Shown in pieces: positions 1-7,319 of a stretch of 9,561 nucleotides of DNA. The position numbers and the translations under genes were made by a program. Source of the stretch: Candidatus Sivonenia alaskensis PMM_0068 (GTDB taxonomy: Bacteria; Cyanobacteriota; Cyanobacteriia; Gloeobacterales; PMM-0068); assembly GCA_949127685.1 (NCBI GenBank), contig CASBPW010000190.1, positions 1 to 9,561 of the forward strand. The letters are read 5' to 3'. The stretch's first letter is position 1, and each line of letters starts with the position of its first letter. The notes beneath the pieces are model-generated. The model saw only the letters and a list, made by a program, of their open reading frames with translations. It ran no database searches and had not been told where the DNA came from.

Positions 1-1
1 A

Positions 2-428
2 CATTACATACTATTTCATGGTAAACGTCATCCTCTAGAAATGGGCAGTGCTGAAATTGAAGCTTTTTCAACAGATCTGGTAGTGAACCAGCAAGTAGCA
101 GCCTCGACTCAGAACCAAGCATTGAGTGCTCTGCTATTTCTATATCGGGCAGTGCTTAAGCAAGAATTCGGTATGTCTATAGATGCGTTTCGTGCCAAGC
201 GTTCCCGCTATCTACCCACCGTGCTTACTAGAGAGGAAGTGTTGGCAGAATCTACTAGTACACCAACTTTTCGCCCAGGTCTTTTATGGCAGTGGATTGC
301 GACTGACTGAAGGACTACAATTGCGTGTCAAAGATGTGGATTTTGCCCAGTACCAAATTTTAGTGCGCGACGGCAAGGGAAAAGAAAGTCGTGAGATGAT
401 GTTGTCCTCAAGCCTGATTGATTTTTGA
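2..428 (+). pseudogene. Integron integrase (IntI-type tyrosine recombinase) remnant, frameshifted and truncated
   Basis: Broken gene for an integron-type tyrosine recombinase, which in intact form recombines attI and attC cassette sites. The frame is open to the left edge, so the 5' end lies outside the window. Frame 2 reads an N-terminal SAM-like DNA-binding domain (FHGKRHPLEMGS, then STQNQALSALLFLYRAVL, then LPTVLTREEV up to about 241), matching IntI1-like proteins from memory. The reading then continues in frame 3 from about 261 (HQLFAQVFYGSGLRLTEGL, then LRVKDVDF, VRDGKGKESREMML). Between LTREEV and HQLFAQ there are 19 nt where IntI1 would need about 30, so one deletion of about 11 nt would explain both the shift and the missing residues. 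The box I catalytic Arg (GSGLR) is kept. A TGA at 426-428 ends the frame before box II, so the HxxR motif and the catalytic Tyr are absent. It cannot encode an active recombinase. No attC-like array was recognised nearby. Confidence 0.85.
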
Positions 429-452
429 ACTAAGTTGAAATTTTCATGCAGA

Positions 453-476
453 AATCTCCCCTCTGCGGGAGAGATT
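453..476 (-). terminator. Candidate hairpin terminator after the ferritin-like gene
   Basis: A 9-bp stem (AATCTCCCC at 453-461 pairing with 467-476, one bulged base at 470, 5-nt loop) lies 20 bp beyond the stop codon of the minus-strand ferritin-like gene. On the minus strand it is followed by only a short T-rich stretch, so intrinsic termination would be weak. It also lies just past the integrase remnant's stop on the plus strand and could serve either direction. Confidence 0.4.
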
Positions 477-495
477 CCCATTCATTCGTGCAAAC

Positions 496-1380
496 TTAAA
501 CGGTTACAGGTTCTTTTACTTCTACCTTCTTAGCCTGCTGCTTATTCAAGCCCATGACCATCGGAATAAATTGCTGCACAAAGTCCGCAGGATTTCTCTC
601 GAAGACTATGCGGGCCGCACCGAAGCGGGCTTTGGTGACATCAGGCAGCAGGCGAGGAATTTGTTCCGCTAGATACTGAGGGCGTTCCCAAACCGGAAGC
701 GTTTCTGAAATTTCAATCAGGCGGTTAAAGCGACGCAGTTCTGCTCCGAGGGTAATGTCCATCCCCGCTTCAAAAGCCGCATTTTCAATCGCATCAAACT
801 TGCGTTTGGCTTCCTCTACCTTGTGTGCATTTTCAGGGCTCTGCTTGGCCAGGATGGCTAACCAACGATTTCCCCAGCGCACATGGTTTGCTTCTTCGGG
901 GAAGATCCGCTCGATACATGCACGGATTTTGATATTTTCTTCCGTCTGTTCTGCATTCTTCAGTGCCTTGATATGGGCAGAGAAAAAGTGACAGCCGCGC
1001 TTTTCGGTGACATTGATAGCTGCTAAGGTTCCAATTACATCTGGGGTGGAGCCATCGTCCCCGATCAGCTTTTCATACTCATCGATATAAGAAGGTCCGC
1101 CAGGAGTTCCCAGGTCTGCGCCCAAGTCATAGAGCAAGTCTGTCAACCAGAATGCATGTTGGGCCTCTTCCCGTACATGGTTTGAAAGGTCCCGCACCAG
1201 CTCACGAGGTTGGCCTTCCAGACGCTCGATCACATCGGTCAAATCCTTGCAGCTCCGCTGTTCTGAGTAGCGATAGCGATTCAAGGTCAGGAGATGAATA
1301 CCACGGTCTTTGATCACCATGTCCAGCATTTGCTGAGCGCTGATGGTCCCATAAAGCTTCTTGGGATAGGTTACGGTCAT
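496..1380 (-). CDS. Ferritin-like di-iron protein
   Basis: Soluble, mainly helical protein with the four-helix-bundle di-iron pattern E...ExxH...E...ExxH. Numbered from the start chosen here (294 aa), the ligands would be E40 (RYSEQRSC), E72 and H75 (EEAQHA), E126 (VTEKRG), and E163 and H166 (PEEANHVRW). Such proteins store iron or run O2-dependent oxidation; the substrate cannot be told from sequence. MiaE-like tRNA hydroxylase or aldehyde-deformylating oxygenase are distant alternatives with different overall sequence. The C-terminal part (about residues 190-294) is an extension beyond the bundle, with a Lys-rich tail. The start is uncertain. ATG at 1380 begins a natural-looking N-terminus (MTVTYPKKLYG) and has GGAAGG just upstream. 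The frame also opens at 1461, where the ATG overlaps the yggT stop as ATGA, adding 27 residues of unclear character. A TACAAT box (1414-1419) between the two starts favours the shorter form. Probably co-transcribed with yggT. Confidence 0.8.
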   Translation of the reverse strand: MTVTYPKKLYGTISAQQMLDMVIKDRGIHLLTLNRYRYSEQRSCKDLTDVIERLEGQPRELVRDLSNHVREEAQHAFWLTDLLYDLGADLGTPGGPSYIDEYEKLIGDDGSTPDVIGTLAAINVTEKRGCHFFSAHIKALKNAEQTEENIKIRACIERIFPEEANHVRWGNRWLAILAKQSPENAHKVEEAKRKFDAIENAAFEAGMDITLGAELRRFNRLIEISETLPVWERPQYLAEQIPRLLPDVTKARFGAARIVFERNPADFVQQFIPMVMGLNKQQAKKVEVKEPVTV

Positions 1381-1413
1381 TGCCTTCCAGGTCTTTTTTC
1401 TAAAGATAGTCAT

Positions 1414-1419
1414 ATTGTA
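1414..1419 (-). promoter_or_regulatory. Possible -10 box (TACAAT) for the ferritin-like gene
   Basis: TACAAT on the minus strand matches the sigma-70 -10 consensus at 5 of 6 positions and lies 33 bp upstream of the ATG at 1380, inside the region that would be coding if translation began at 1461. I found no convincing -35 hexamer at the right spacing, so this is only a weak candidate for a private promoter. Confidence 0.25.
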
Positions 1420-1457
1420 AACGGATGTTTCTGGTATGAGACGAAGAACCTCATCCC

Positions 1458-1757
1458 TCATCCCTGCAGTCGGGTCAACATCGTCAAAATCCCCTGCTGA
1501 CCCAAAAGAATTTCCCGGATAAAGGCAAGAATCGCAAGCCAGATAAAGGGCGTTATATCTACACCTCCAAAGCTGGGAATCAGCTTACGCATTGGGCGGA
1601 GAAAGGGCTCTGTCGGCCAAGCAATCAAGTTATAAGGTAACTGATTCAGATCCTTCTGGGGAAACCAAGTCAAGATAAACCGGAAAAGAAAAGCAAGAAT
1701 TCCCAAGCCCAGCAGAGGTTGGAGGAAAAACCAAATCAGAATCTCGATGGGCTTCAC
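1458..1757 (-). CDS. YggT family membrane protein (Ycf19-like)
   Basis: Small integral membrane protein of 99 aa, typical length for one YggT unit. Two hydrophobic segments are seen, about residues 4-30 and 69-95. Between them is the conserved loop with TEPFLRPMRKLIPSFGGVD (49-67), the hallmark of the family, followed by ITPFIWLAILAFIREIL. Chloroplast and cyanobacterial relatives (Ycf19, CCB3) are linked to thylakoid or cytochrome b6f assembly and nucleoid distribution, but the exact function here is not shown by sequence. The start is a GTG at 1755-1757; an in-frame TAA lies 24 nt upstream and no ATG falls between, so GTG is the only sensible start. The Shine-Dalgarno match is weak. The stop overlaps the distal ATG (1461) of the ferritin-like gene, suggesting one transcript. 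Confidence 0.88.
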   Translation of the reverse strand: MKPIEILIWFFLQPLLGLGILAFLFRFILTWFPQKDLNQLPYNLIAWPTEPFLRPMRKLIPSFGGVDITPFIWLAILAFIREILLGQQGILTMLTRLQG

Positions 1758-1777
1758 GAAATAACTACCAAATAGAT

Positions 1778-1813
1778 GTACTTAGTGTACCGAGTCTCCT
1801 GAATCCCTGAATC
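1778..1813 (-). promoter_or_regulatory. Putative yggT promoter region with tandem 8-bp repeat
   Basis: Upstream of the yggT GTG, the minus strand carries TACACT (1784-1789; 4 of 6 to the -10 consensus). It sits inside the short palindrome GTAC-TTAGT-GTAC (1778-1790). At -35 distance there is no good TTGACA, but an exact tandem repeat of GATTCAGG lies there (plus-strand CCTGAATC at 1798-1805 and 1806-1813). Repeats replacing a -35 element are common at activator-dependent promoters. This is inference from position only. Confidence 0.25.
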
Positions 1814-1929
1814 TATGAGTCTTGCTGAACCCTCTAGGATGCACGCTGAAATCGCATATGGTTACGAAACACACCATCAAACTGCTGGAAACCCTTAAGA
1901 TGAATAGGTAATTCCACTCTGTAGAAAAG

Positions 1930-2925
1930 ATGTTCCGTCTTCTAGCTATTAATCCGGGAGGAGTTGAGGACCAAATCCTCTTTTTCCCAACTCTACAAGG
2001 TATCCGGGATGCCTTCCCAACAGCGTCGGTGGATGTTGTAGTGGAGCCGAGCGCGGCAGTTGCCTACCAAGTTTGTCCTGGACCAACCAGAACTATTCCC
2101 TTTAGTTTTAGCAGTAACCCTAGTCTTGGAGACTGGGTCAACCTTATTGGTCAAATTCGAGAACGTGATTATGAGGTGGTACTTTCGACAGGACGCACGG
2201 CTGGAGATGGATTCCTACTTTGGCTCACCGGAATTCCTCACCGGATTGCCTACGCTGGCAGTCTCACCGAGAGATTGTTAACGAATCCGATTACTATGCA
2301 TCAAGATCAATACACGGCCTCGATGTACCATGACCTCGCTAAAGGGGTAGGCGTGAAGCAAGAGCCAACCATCCCTAAAGCCCTCGTGTCAGAAAAGGCC
2401 CAGGCTTGGGTTACGCAAGAATTTAAAACCCGTCAGATCGAGCCTGGCAAATTGGTGCTTCTATACCCTGGGGCTGGCAAACTTTCGGCTAAGAATGAAG
2501 TGTTAAGGCCCTACCCCACGGAGCAATGGGGCGAAGTCCTGCAGATATTAATGGATAAAACTAAGAACCAACTACTTCAGTTCGCGGTGATCCAAGGGGT
2601 TGAAGACAAGCAATTTGCCGCTCAATTGCAGGAACAACTGGGCAATCGAGTCTTATTTATTACTCCCCCAGACCTTGGCACACTGACAGCCCTTATCCAA
2701 TCTGCCAAACTTCTGATTTGCGTAGACAGTGCGCCGATGCATCTGGCGGTGGCTACCAATACCCCGCTGATAGCACTGTTTGGTCCAGCGAATCTGGTAC
2801 ACATCCTGCCCAAATCCCTCCGATTTATCCCTCTACAGGACCAGAACTCTATCGCGGCGATTAAGCCTCAACGCATTGTGCAGATGGCTCTTGAACAATT
2901 GAGTAGTAAGACCCCCGTGTCTTAG
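1930..2925 (+). CDS. Glycosyltransferase family 9 protein (heptosyltransferase-like)
   Basis: A 331-aa cytoplasmic GT-B glycosyltransferase related to the ADP-heptose:LPS heptosyltransferases (GT9). The N-terminal domain opens with an inverting-enzyme loop, NPGGVEDQILFFPTL (8-22), whose Asp14 fits the place of the catalytic Asp of WaaC. The C-terminal nucleotide-sugar domain shows LLYPGAGK (177-184) and the strongly conserved SAKLLICVDSAPMHLA (258-273), followed by PLIALFGP (279-286). The length is normal and the ORF is intact. The sugar donor and acceptor are unknown; cyanobacterial GT9 proteins often act on envelope or exopolysaccharide glycans rather than classical LPS heptose. ATG at 1930 is the first start in frame with a good N-terminus; upstream is only a weak GAAAAG. 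The stop is 15 bp from the argS start, so the two are probably co-transcribed, though no functional link is evident. Confidence 0.85.
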   Translation: MFRLLAINPGGVEDQILFFPTLQGIRDAFPTASVDVVVEPSAAVAYQVCPGPTRTIPFSFSSNPSLGDWVNLIGQIRERDYEVVLSTGRTAGDGFLLWLTGIPHRIAYAGSLTERLLTNPITMHQDQYTASMYHDLAKGVGVKQEPTIPKALVSEKAQAWVTQEFKTRQIEPGKLVLLYPGAGKLSAKNEVLRPYPTEQWGEVLQILMDKTKNQLLQFAVIQGVEDKQFAAQLQEQLGNRVLFITPPDLGTLTALIQSAKLLICVDSAPMHLAVATNTPLIALFGPANLVHILPKSLRFIPLQDQNSIAAIKPQRIVQMALEQLSSKTPVS

Positions 2926-2940
2926 TTAGGTTGAATTTCC

Positions 2941-4767
2941 ATGCCAGATTTAACAGGCCAGACATTCCAGGACCAGCTCCGGCAGACTCTTTATGCTGCT
3001 CTTCAGGAGGCTTTTGCAGCAGGGCAACTAGGTCAGTTAGCCCAAATCCCCACATCATCAGAAGTGGTATTTCAACCCCCTAAGAATCCAACCTATGGAG
3101 ATTATGCCAGCCCAATTGCTCTTTCGCTGGCGAAACCGGCTGGGCTGAATCCCCTGCAGATTGCGGAGATATTGGTGGAATATCTGGACCGGTCGGGATT
3201 TAGCGCAGAAGTGGCTAAACCTGGTTTTATCAACTTCAAAGTCCAAGACAGTCTACTGGCCAAGCAGTTGGCCCTGATTTTGAACCAAGGTTCTGATTAC
3301 GGCAGAACAACCCCGGCCAAACCGAGAAAGATTCTCCTAGAATTCGTTTCCGCTAATCCGACAGGGCCGCTCCATGTGGGTCATGGACGCTGGGCTGCCA
3401 TTGGTTCTACGCTCGCGAATCTCCTGCGCTTCGCGGGTGATGAGGTTACGACCGAGTTCTACATCAACGATGCGGGAAACCAGATGAGTCTCTTGGGCCA
3501 ATCTCTGGGGGTCCGCTATTTTCAAGAATTGGGTTACGAAGCAACGATGCCGGAAAAAGGCTATCAGGGGGACTACATCAAGGATTTGGCTCAGACCCTG
3601 ATCCTTGAGTGGAAGGACATCAAAGCTTCTGCGCCCGTGGACTGGTTTACCGACTACGCCTGCCAACATCTACTCCAGCAACAGAAAGACACCCTCGCGG
3701 CGTTTCGTACGGAATTTGACCACTGGTACTCCGAGCGGACACTCCACGAAGAAGGCATTGTCCAGAAAGCGATGGATGACCTGGAAAAGCGCGGAATGCT
3801 CTATCGGGCAGATACCTCCCAGGCAGAACAGGCTGAAAGGGAGAGAGAGACCGATGAAGGAGATGGCTCTGGAGCCTTATTCTTTAAAGCGGCTCAGTTT
3901 GGTGATGACAAAGACCGGGTAATCCAACGGTCTAATGGGCTTTTGACTTATTTAGCGGCGGACATTGCCTACCATCGGGAAAAGTTTGAGCGGGGCTATG
4001 ACCTCTTAATCAATATCTGGGGGGCAGACCACCATGGCTATGTGCCCAGGGTAAAAGCGGCGATGCAAGCGCTCGGGCATCCTTCAGAAGGCCTGGAAAT
4101 CATCATTGGTCAACTGGTTAAGCTCTTGAAGCTCAATCCAGAAACCGGGAAAAAGGAAGAAGTCCGGATGTCGAAACGCACGGGAAACTTTATTACCCTG
4201 GATGACCTGATCTACGGCATTGATAGTCCAGAAGATGCGGTCGGGCCAGATGCGGCCCGTTGGTTCATTCTCAGCCAATCGGCAGATTCTTCGGTAAATC
4301 TGGACTTAGACCTAGCCGTAAAACGGGACACGGATAATCCTGTCTATTACGTGCAGTATGCTCACACACGGGCCTGTAGCGTTTTTAGAAACCTGGGCGA
4401 CTACCCTGAATTACTAGAATTTTTGGCTAACCTCCGCTCTGGATTCAACCCTGAAACCTTAATTGGGGAATCTGGTTTTCTCCTGGATAGTCCTGAAGAA
4501 CGAGCATTGATTCTCCGCCTAATCAATGCCCCAGACCAGTTTCGTCGGGCTGCAGAAGAACGGGCTCCCCAAATCCTGGTGCGCTATAGCGAAGAGTTAG
4601 CCAATGATTTCATGAAGTTCTATGATCGCTGCCGGATTCTGCCCTTGCTCCGGGAAAACCCCAAAGATGCTTTGGCCTATGCCCGTGGAGTCTTGATGGT
4701 TGCGGCCAAACAAGTTTTGGCAACGGCGTTAGGATTACTGGGCATTAGTGCACCAGAGTCCATGTAG
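2941..4767 (+). CDS. argS: Arginyl-tRNA synthetase
   Basis: Class I aminoacyl-tRNA synthetase (608 aa, normal length) that charges tRNA-Arg with arginine using ATP in the cytoplasm. The N-terminal additional domain (about 1-115) contains the ArgRS pattern PTYGDYAS (50-57) and KPGFINF (93-99). The Rossmann catalytic domain has the HIGH signature as HVGH in SANPTGPLHVGHGRWA (138-152), FYINDAGNQ (173-181), and GADHHGYVPR (361-370). The KMSKS loop is replaced by RMSKRTGNF (409-417); loss of the first Lys is common in ArgRS. The DALR anticodon-binding domain covers about 465-608 (VYYVQYAHTRACS at 468-480). The start at 2941 follows the GT9 stop by 15 bp with TTAGG upstream. No frameshift or missing motif is seen. 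It is followed by 135 bp without a clear gene or strong terminator. Confidence 0.97.
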   Translation: MPDLTGQTFQDQLRQTLYAALQEAFAAGQLGQLAQIPTSSEVVFQPPKNPTYGDYASPIALSLAKPAGLNPLQIAEILVEYLDRSGFSAEVAKPGFINFKVQDSLLAKQLALILNQGSDYGRTTPAKPRKILLEFVSANPTGPLHVGHGRWAAIGSTLANLLRFAGDEVTTEFYINDAGNQMSLLGQSLGVRYFQELGYEATMPEKGYQGDYIKDLAQTLILEWKDIKASAPVDWFTDYACQHLLQQQKDTLAAFRTEFDHWYSERTLHEEGIVQKAMDDLEKRGMLYRADTSQAEQAERERETDEGDGSGALFFKAAQFGDDKDRVIQRSNGLLTYLAADIAYHREKFERGYDLLINIWGADHHGYVPRVKAAMQALGHPSEGLEIIIGQLVKLLKLNPETGKKEEVRMSKRTGNFITLDDLIYGIDSPEDAVGPDAARWFILSQSADSSVNLDLDLAVKRDTDNPVYYVQYAHTRACSVFRNLGDYPELLEFLANLRSGFNPETLIGESGFLLDSPEERALILRLINAPDQFRRAAEERAPQILVRYSEELANDFMKFYDRCRILPLLRENPKDALAYARGVLMVAAKQVLATALGLLGISAPESM

Positions 4768-4902
4768 CCCTCTACGATGCCATAATAAATAGTCAAATCT
4801 CAGTTTAGTGAGAATAATCTTAGCCAGGATGCTGCGGACATCACCCAGCCGTATCTCAAAAGGGTTAAATATTTATGGGGAAACTCGTGGATGTGATTTG
4901 TT

Positions 4903-5478
4903 ATGAATGCTGAAGCTATAAGGGCAGTCGAAAACGTTGCTCTCGTTATTGTTGGCTGGCTCCTGAGCATCTTAACGACGGAACTGAAAGACTACAGTAT
5001 TAGAGAGAGAGAAAAACGGAAGCTGTTCACGCGCCTTTGGTTAATCTTGGAGAATATATACATCAACCTTGAGATAGCGCCTTCATGGCATAGAGCAGGA
5101 GGTACAGAGGCTATAGGAGCACTCGAGATTGAGGAGTCTTGGAATAAGACCATTCCACCGGCCCCTCCTTCTCTTCCCAAAGACTTTGATGATGTCTTAG
5201 GAAGAGTGGAGGAATGGGAATCAGAAAACGGACAAAATACGTTTGTAAAACAGCTCAACAGTCTACGGTCCCAGCTTGAACTATCAAATCAATTTTACAA
5301 AGACCTCAGCCTGCAAGCACAAGATGTTGATAAGCATATATCTGAGAGAGAATTAGCCATCTATAACAACTTGTTAGCAGACTTTAAAAAAGATACTTTT
5401 AAGACCCTAAAACTTACCTCTCCTTTAAGATTCCGCTTTTTACAACAGTTAAAAAGAAGAATCAGTAGCGGAGACTAA
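4903..5478 (+). CDS. Hypothetical single-pass membrane protein with coiled coil
   Basis: I do not recognise this 191-aa protein. Residues about 9-26 (VENVALVIVGWLLSILTT) form one membrane segment at the N-terminus. A strongly charged stretch follows (KDYSIREREKRK, 29-40), which by the positive-inside rule would place the rest in the cytoplasm. A proline-rich linker (IPPAPPSLP, 84-92) leads to an acidic helical region with coiled-coil character (about 95-165), and the C-terminus is basic (LRFRFLQQLKRR, 175-186). Base composition is unlike the neighbours: 58 GC of 180 bases at 5281-5460 (32%), against 56% in three sampled blocks of argS. This suggests recent acquisition. ATG 4903 is the first start in frame, with a poor Shine-Dalgarno sequence. 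The next gene starts 89 bp after the stop. The ORF is probably real because it is long and has coherent hydropathy. Confidence 0.6.
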   Translation: MNAEAIRAVENVALVIVGWLLSILTTELKDYSIREREKRKLFTRLWLILENIYINLEIAPSWHRAGGTEAIGALEIEESWNKTIPPAPPSLPKDFDDVLGRVEEWESENGQNTFVKQLNSLRSQLELSNQFYKDLSLQAQDVDKHISERELAIYNNLLADFKKDTFKTLKLTSPLRFRFLQQLKRRISSGD

Positions 5479-5555
5479 TAATAATGACAACTAAAGCAAT
5501 AAATGTTCTTGAGGAAGCCACGCAATTGTCGCTGTGCTTATATACAGCTATGGTT

Positions 5556-5562
5556 AAGGAAG
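5556..5562 (+). promoter_or_regulatory. Shine-Dalgarno site that decides the DoxX-like start
   Basis: AAGGAAG lies at optimal distance (7 nt after AAGGA) from the ATG at 5568. The earlier in-frame ATGs at 5484 and 5550 lack such a site and would add a non-hydrophobic leader, so 5568 is preferred. Confidence 0.6.
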
Positions 5563-5567
5563 AAATA

Positions 5568-5948
5568 ATGAAAAAACTTAAGTCCGTATTTCAGTACTTG
5601 CTAGCAATCTTCTTTGTCCTCGCAGGAGCGAATCATTTTATCAACGCTAGTTTTTATCTGCAGATGATGCCGCCCTATCTACCGTGGCATCTGTTCCTTG
5701 TTTATTTGAGCGGCATATTTGAGATCGTTTTAGGCATCATGGTTCTCATACCAAGCTTGACAAGTATCGCGGGATGGGGATTAATTGCATTGCTCATAGC
5801 GGTATTCCCAGCCAATATCCATATGGCACTTCATCCAGATTTATTCCCGTTTATCAGTCCTATAGCGCTATGGATTAGATTGCCTTTTCAAGCAGTGTTC
5901 ATCGCTTGGGCCTATTGGTCTACACGACCTTTAGTTAGCTATCCATAG
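5568..5948 (+). CDS. DoxX-like family integral membrane protein
   Basis: Small membrane protein (126 aa from this start) with four hydrophobic segments at about residues 7-21, 42-62, 68-86 and 98-118. The residues GANHFINASFYLQMMPPYLPW (20-40), YLSGIFEIVLG (46-56) and AVFPANIHMALHP (78-90) are typical of the DoxX-like superfamily, which includes the quinol-oxidase-associated DoxD/DoxX proteins and MauE. Most members have no assigned activity; proposed roles concern redox balance or membrane quinone chemistry. The frame opens earlier at 5484, but the strong AAGGAAG site and the typical MKKLKSVF start support 5568. GC is about 38% in two sampled 60-base blocks, lower than argS and mgtE, so it belongs to the same atypical patch as the preceding orphan. 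It ends 12 bp from the convergent mgtE stop, with no clear bidirectional terminator between them. Confidence 0.8.
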   Translation: MKKLKSVFQYLLAIFFVLAGANHFINASFYLQMMPPYLPWHLFLVYLSGIFEIVLGIMVLIPSLTSIAGWGLIALLIAVFPANIHMALHPDLFPFISPIALWIRLPFQAVFIAWAYWSTRPLVSYP

Positions 5949-5960
5949 TTCAGCTTAAAG

Positions 5961-7307
5961 TCAGGCAAAAACTTTCAAAGCCACAGAGATTAGCGACAGG
6001 AAAATCATAAATCCGATGCCATCGAGCAAGGTGGTTAGGAGGGGGCCACTAATCAAAGCAGGATCGAGATTGAAACGCTTGAATCCCATGGGCAACAAAG
6101 CGCCCAAAGTAACGGCCACCATGGTATTGATTGCCATCACCAATCCTGCCACCACCGCTACCCAACGTTGCTCCGGCGGTGTCCAAATCAAAGAGAGCAA
6201 GATGAGGGTACAACCCAAGGCTAAGGCTGTACCTAATCCCGCCAGAATTTCTTTGCGGAGGATTCGGAACGTATCTAGGGGTGTGATTTCACCAACGCTG
6301 AGACCACGGATAGTTACCGTCAAAGCTTGAATACCGACGGTCCCGCCCGTATTGGAGAAAATCGGCATAATCACCGCCAGTACTGGCACGAGCGCAATCA
6401 CAGACTGGAAAGGAGCAATGGCACTGGCAGAGGCAATATAAAGAGCCATGACGCCCAAAAGCCAAGGCAAGCGTTGACGAATCGTAACACCAGGAGCCGC
6501 CAAGGTAGACTCCTCGCCCCCGCTGACCGCCGCCAATTTGAGGATGTCTTCCGTAGCTTCTTCTTCCAAGATGTCGATCACATCGTCAATGGTTACAATT
6601 CCCACCAGGCGTTGTTCGCGGTCCACCACCGGCAAAGCCAGGAGGTCGTGGCGCTTCATCAGGCGGGCCACTTCTTCCTGAGGGGTGTGGGTCGTGACAA
6701 AAACCAGACTGCGACAGACTAAAGACCGAATTTCTGTGTCAGGGTCCGCAAAAATCAGTTGGCGCAGCGATACCACCCCTTCCAGAGCTCGGTTCGTGTC
6801 TGTGAGATAAGTGTAGTAAATCGTTTCCTTATCGGCGTCTAGACGGCGAATCTTCTGAATGGCTTGAGCCACCGTGAGGTCATTGCGCAGACGCACATAT
6901 TCCGTGGTCATTACCCGACCTGCCGTTGCTTCGGGATAACCCAAAAGCAACGCTGTAGCTTCCCGTTCACTGGGGCTCATCTGCGCCAAAAGGCGCTTGA
7001 CCACCCGCGCCGGTAATTCATCAAATAGCTCAGCCCGGTCATCCGGAGACATGGCATCTACCAGAGCCCGTACTTCTCGGTCATGGAGATTATTGATGAG
7101 CTCTTCTTGCACTTCGAAGGGCAGGTATTCAAAGACTTCATTTGCTTGCTCTTTGCCCAAAAGCCGGAAAGCAATACCCTTCCTCGCATCGGGGAGCGCT
7201 GCAATATATTCCCCCGCGTCTGCGGGATTGAGGTCTTTCAGCTGAGCCTTCAACTGCGTGAAGTCATCGATAGACATCAGGAAGTCGCGGCGGTCTTGGG
7301 TGAGCAT
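5961..7307 (-). CDS. mgtE: Magnesium transporter MgtE
   Basis: Mg2+-selective channel/transporter of the inner membrane, 448 aa, full length for the family. The N-terminal superhelical regulatory domain covers about 15-125 (repeated EYL/ELP motifs such as VFEYLPFEVQEELI and AELFDELPARVVKRLL). A tandem CBS domain pair covers about 127-255 (TAGRVMTTEYVRL at 128-140; ALPVVDREQRLVGIVTIDDVIDIL at 224-247). The plug helix is next, and then a five-helix pore domain (about 280-447). The pore signatures PIFSNTGGTVGIQAL (315-329) and DPALISGPLLTTLLD (415-429) are intact; Asp429 fits the Mg2+-binding pore Asp (Asp432) of Thermus MgtE. In that family, high Mg2+ binds the N and CBS domains and closes the pore. 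ATG 7307 is preceded by the purine-rich GGAAGGGAGAG, a good ribosome site. A hairpin leader and a CRP-like palindrome lie upstream. It is divergent from the ferredoxin gene and convergent with the DoxX-like gene. Confidence 0.97.
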   Translation of the reverse strand: MLTQDRRDFLMSIDDFTQLKAQLKDLNPADAGEYIAALPDARKGIAFRLLGKEQANEVFEYLPFEVQEELINNLHDREVRALVDAMSPDDRAELFDELPARVVKRLLAQMSPSEREATALLLGYPEATAGRVMTTEYVRLRNDLTVAQAIQKIRRLDADKETIYYTYLTDTNRALEGVVSLRQLIFADPDTEIRSLVCRSLVFVTTHTPQEEVARLMKRHDLLALPVVDREQRLVGIVTIDDVIDILEEEATEDILKLAAVSGGEESTLAAPGVTIRQRLPWLLGVMALYIASASAIAPFQSVIALVPVLAVIMPIFSNTGGTVGIQALTVTIRGLSVGEITPLDTFRILRKEILAGLGTALALGCTLILLSLIWTPPEQRWVAVVAGLVMAINTMVAVTLGALLPMGFKRFNLDPALISGPLLTTLLDGIGFMIFLSLISVALKVFA

Positions 7308-7319
7308 CTCTCCCTTCCT

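Noticed and set aside
429..495. attC/attI-like integron site next to the integrase remnant
   Set aside because: The 9-bp hairpin there lacks the paired R/L boxes of attC and fits better as a terminator of the minus-strand gene.
1778..1790. GTAC-TTAGT-GTAC as an NtcA nitrogen-control site
   Set aside because: NtcA needs GTA-N8-TAC; here the spacing is N7, and no -10 box stands at the usual NtcA distance.
3605..3922. 105-codon frame inside argS, and a 110-codon antisense frame at 3337-3669
   Set aside because: Both overlap the intact ArgRS catalytic domain and have no motif of their own.
4768..4902. Strong terminator or RNA gene between argS and the orphan gene
   Set aside because: Only a 5-bp stem (TCTCA/TGAGA, about 4797-4812) without a T-run is visible, and no tRNA-like fold is seen.
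5526..5554. TTGTCG-N17-TATGGT promoter, with GCTGT-N8-ACAGC between the boxes, before the DoxX-like gene
   Set aside because: The boxes match only 4 of 6 each, and a start of transcription near 5561 would cut off the Shine-Dalgarno sequence at 5556-5562.
6327..6722. 131-codon plus-strand frame, the longest of several antisense frames over mgtE
   Set aside because: It lies entirely antisense to a clear full-length mgtE, and its Arg/His-rich sequence is typical of an out-of-frame shadow.
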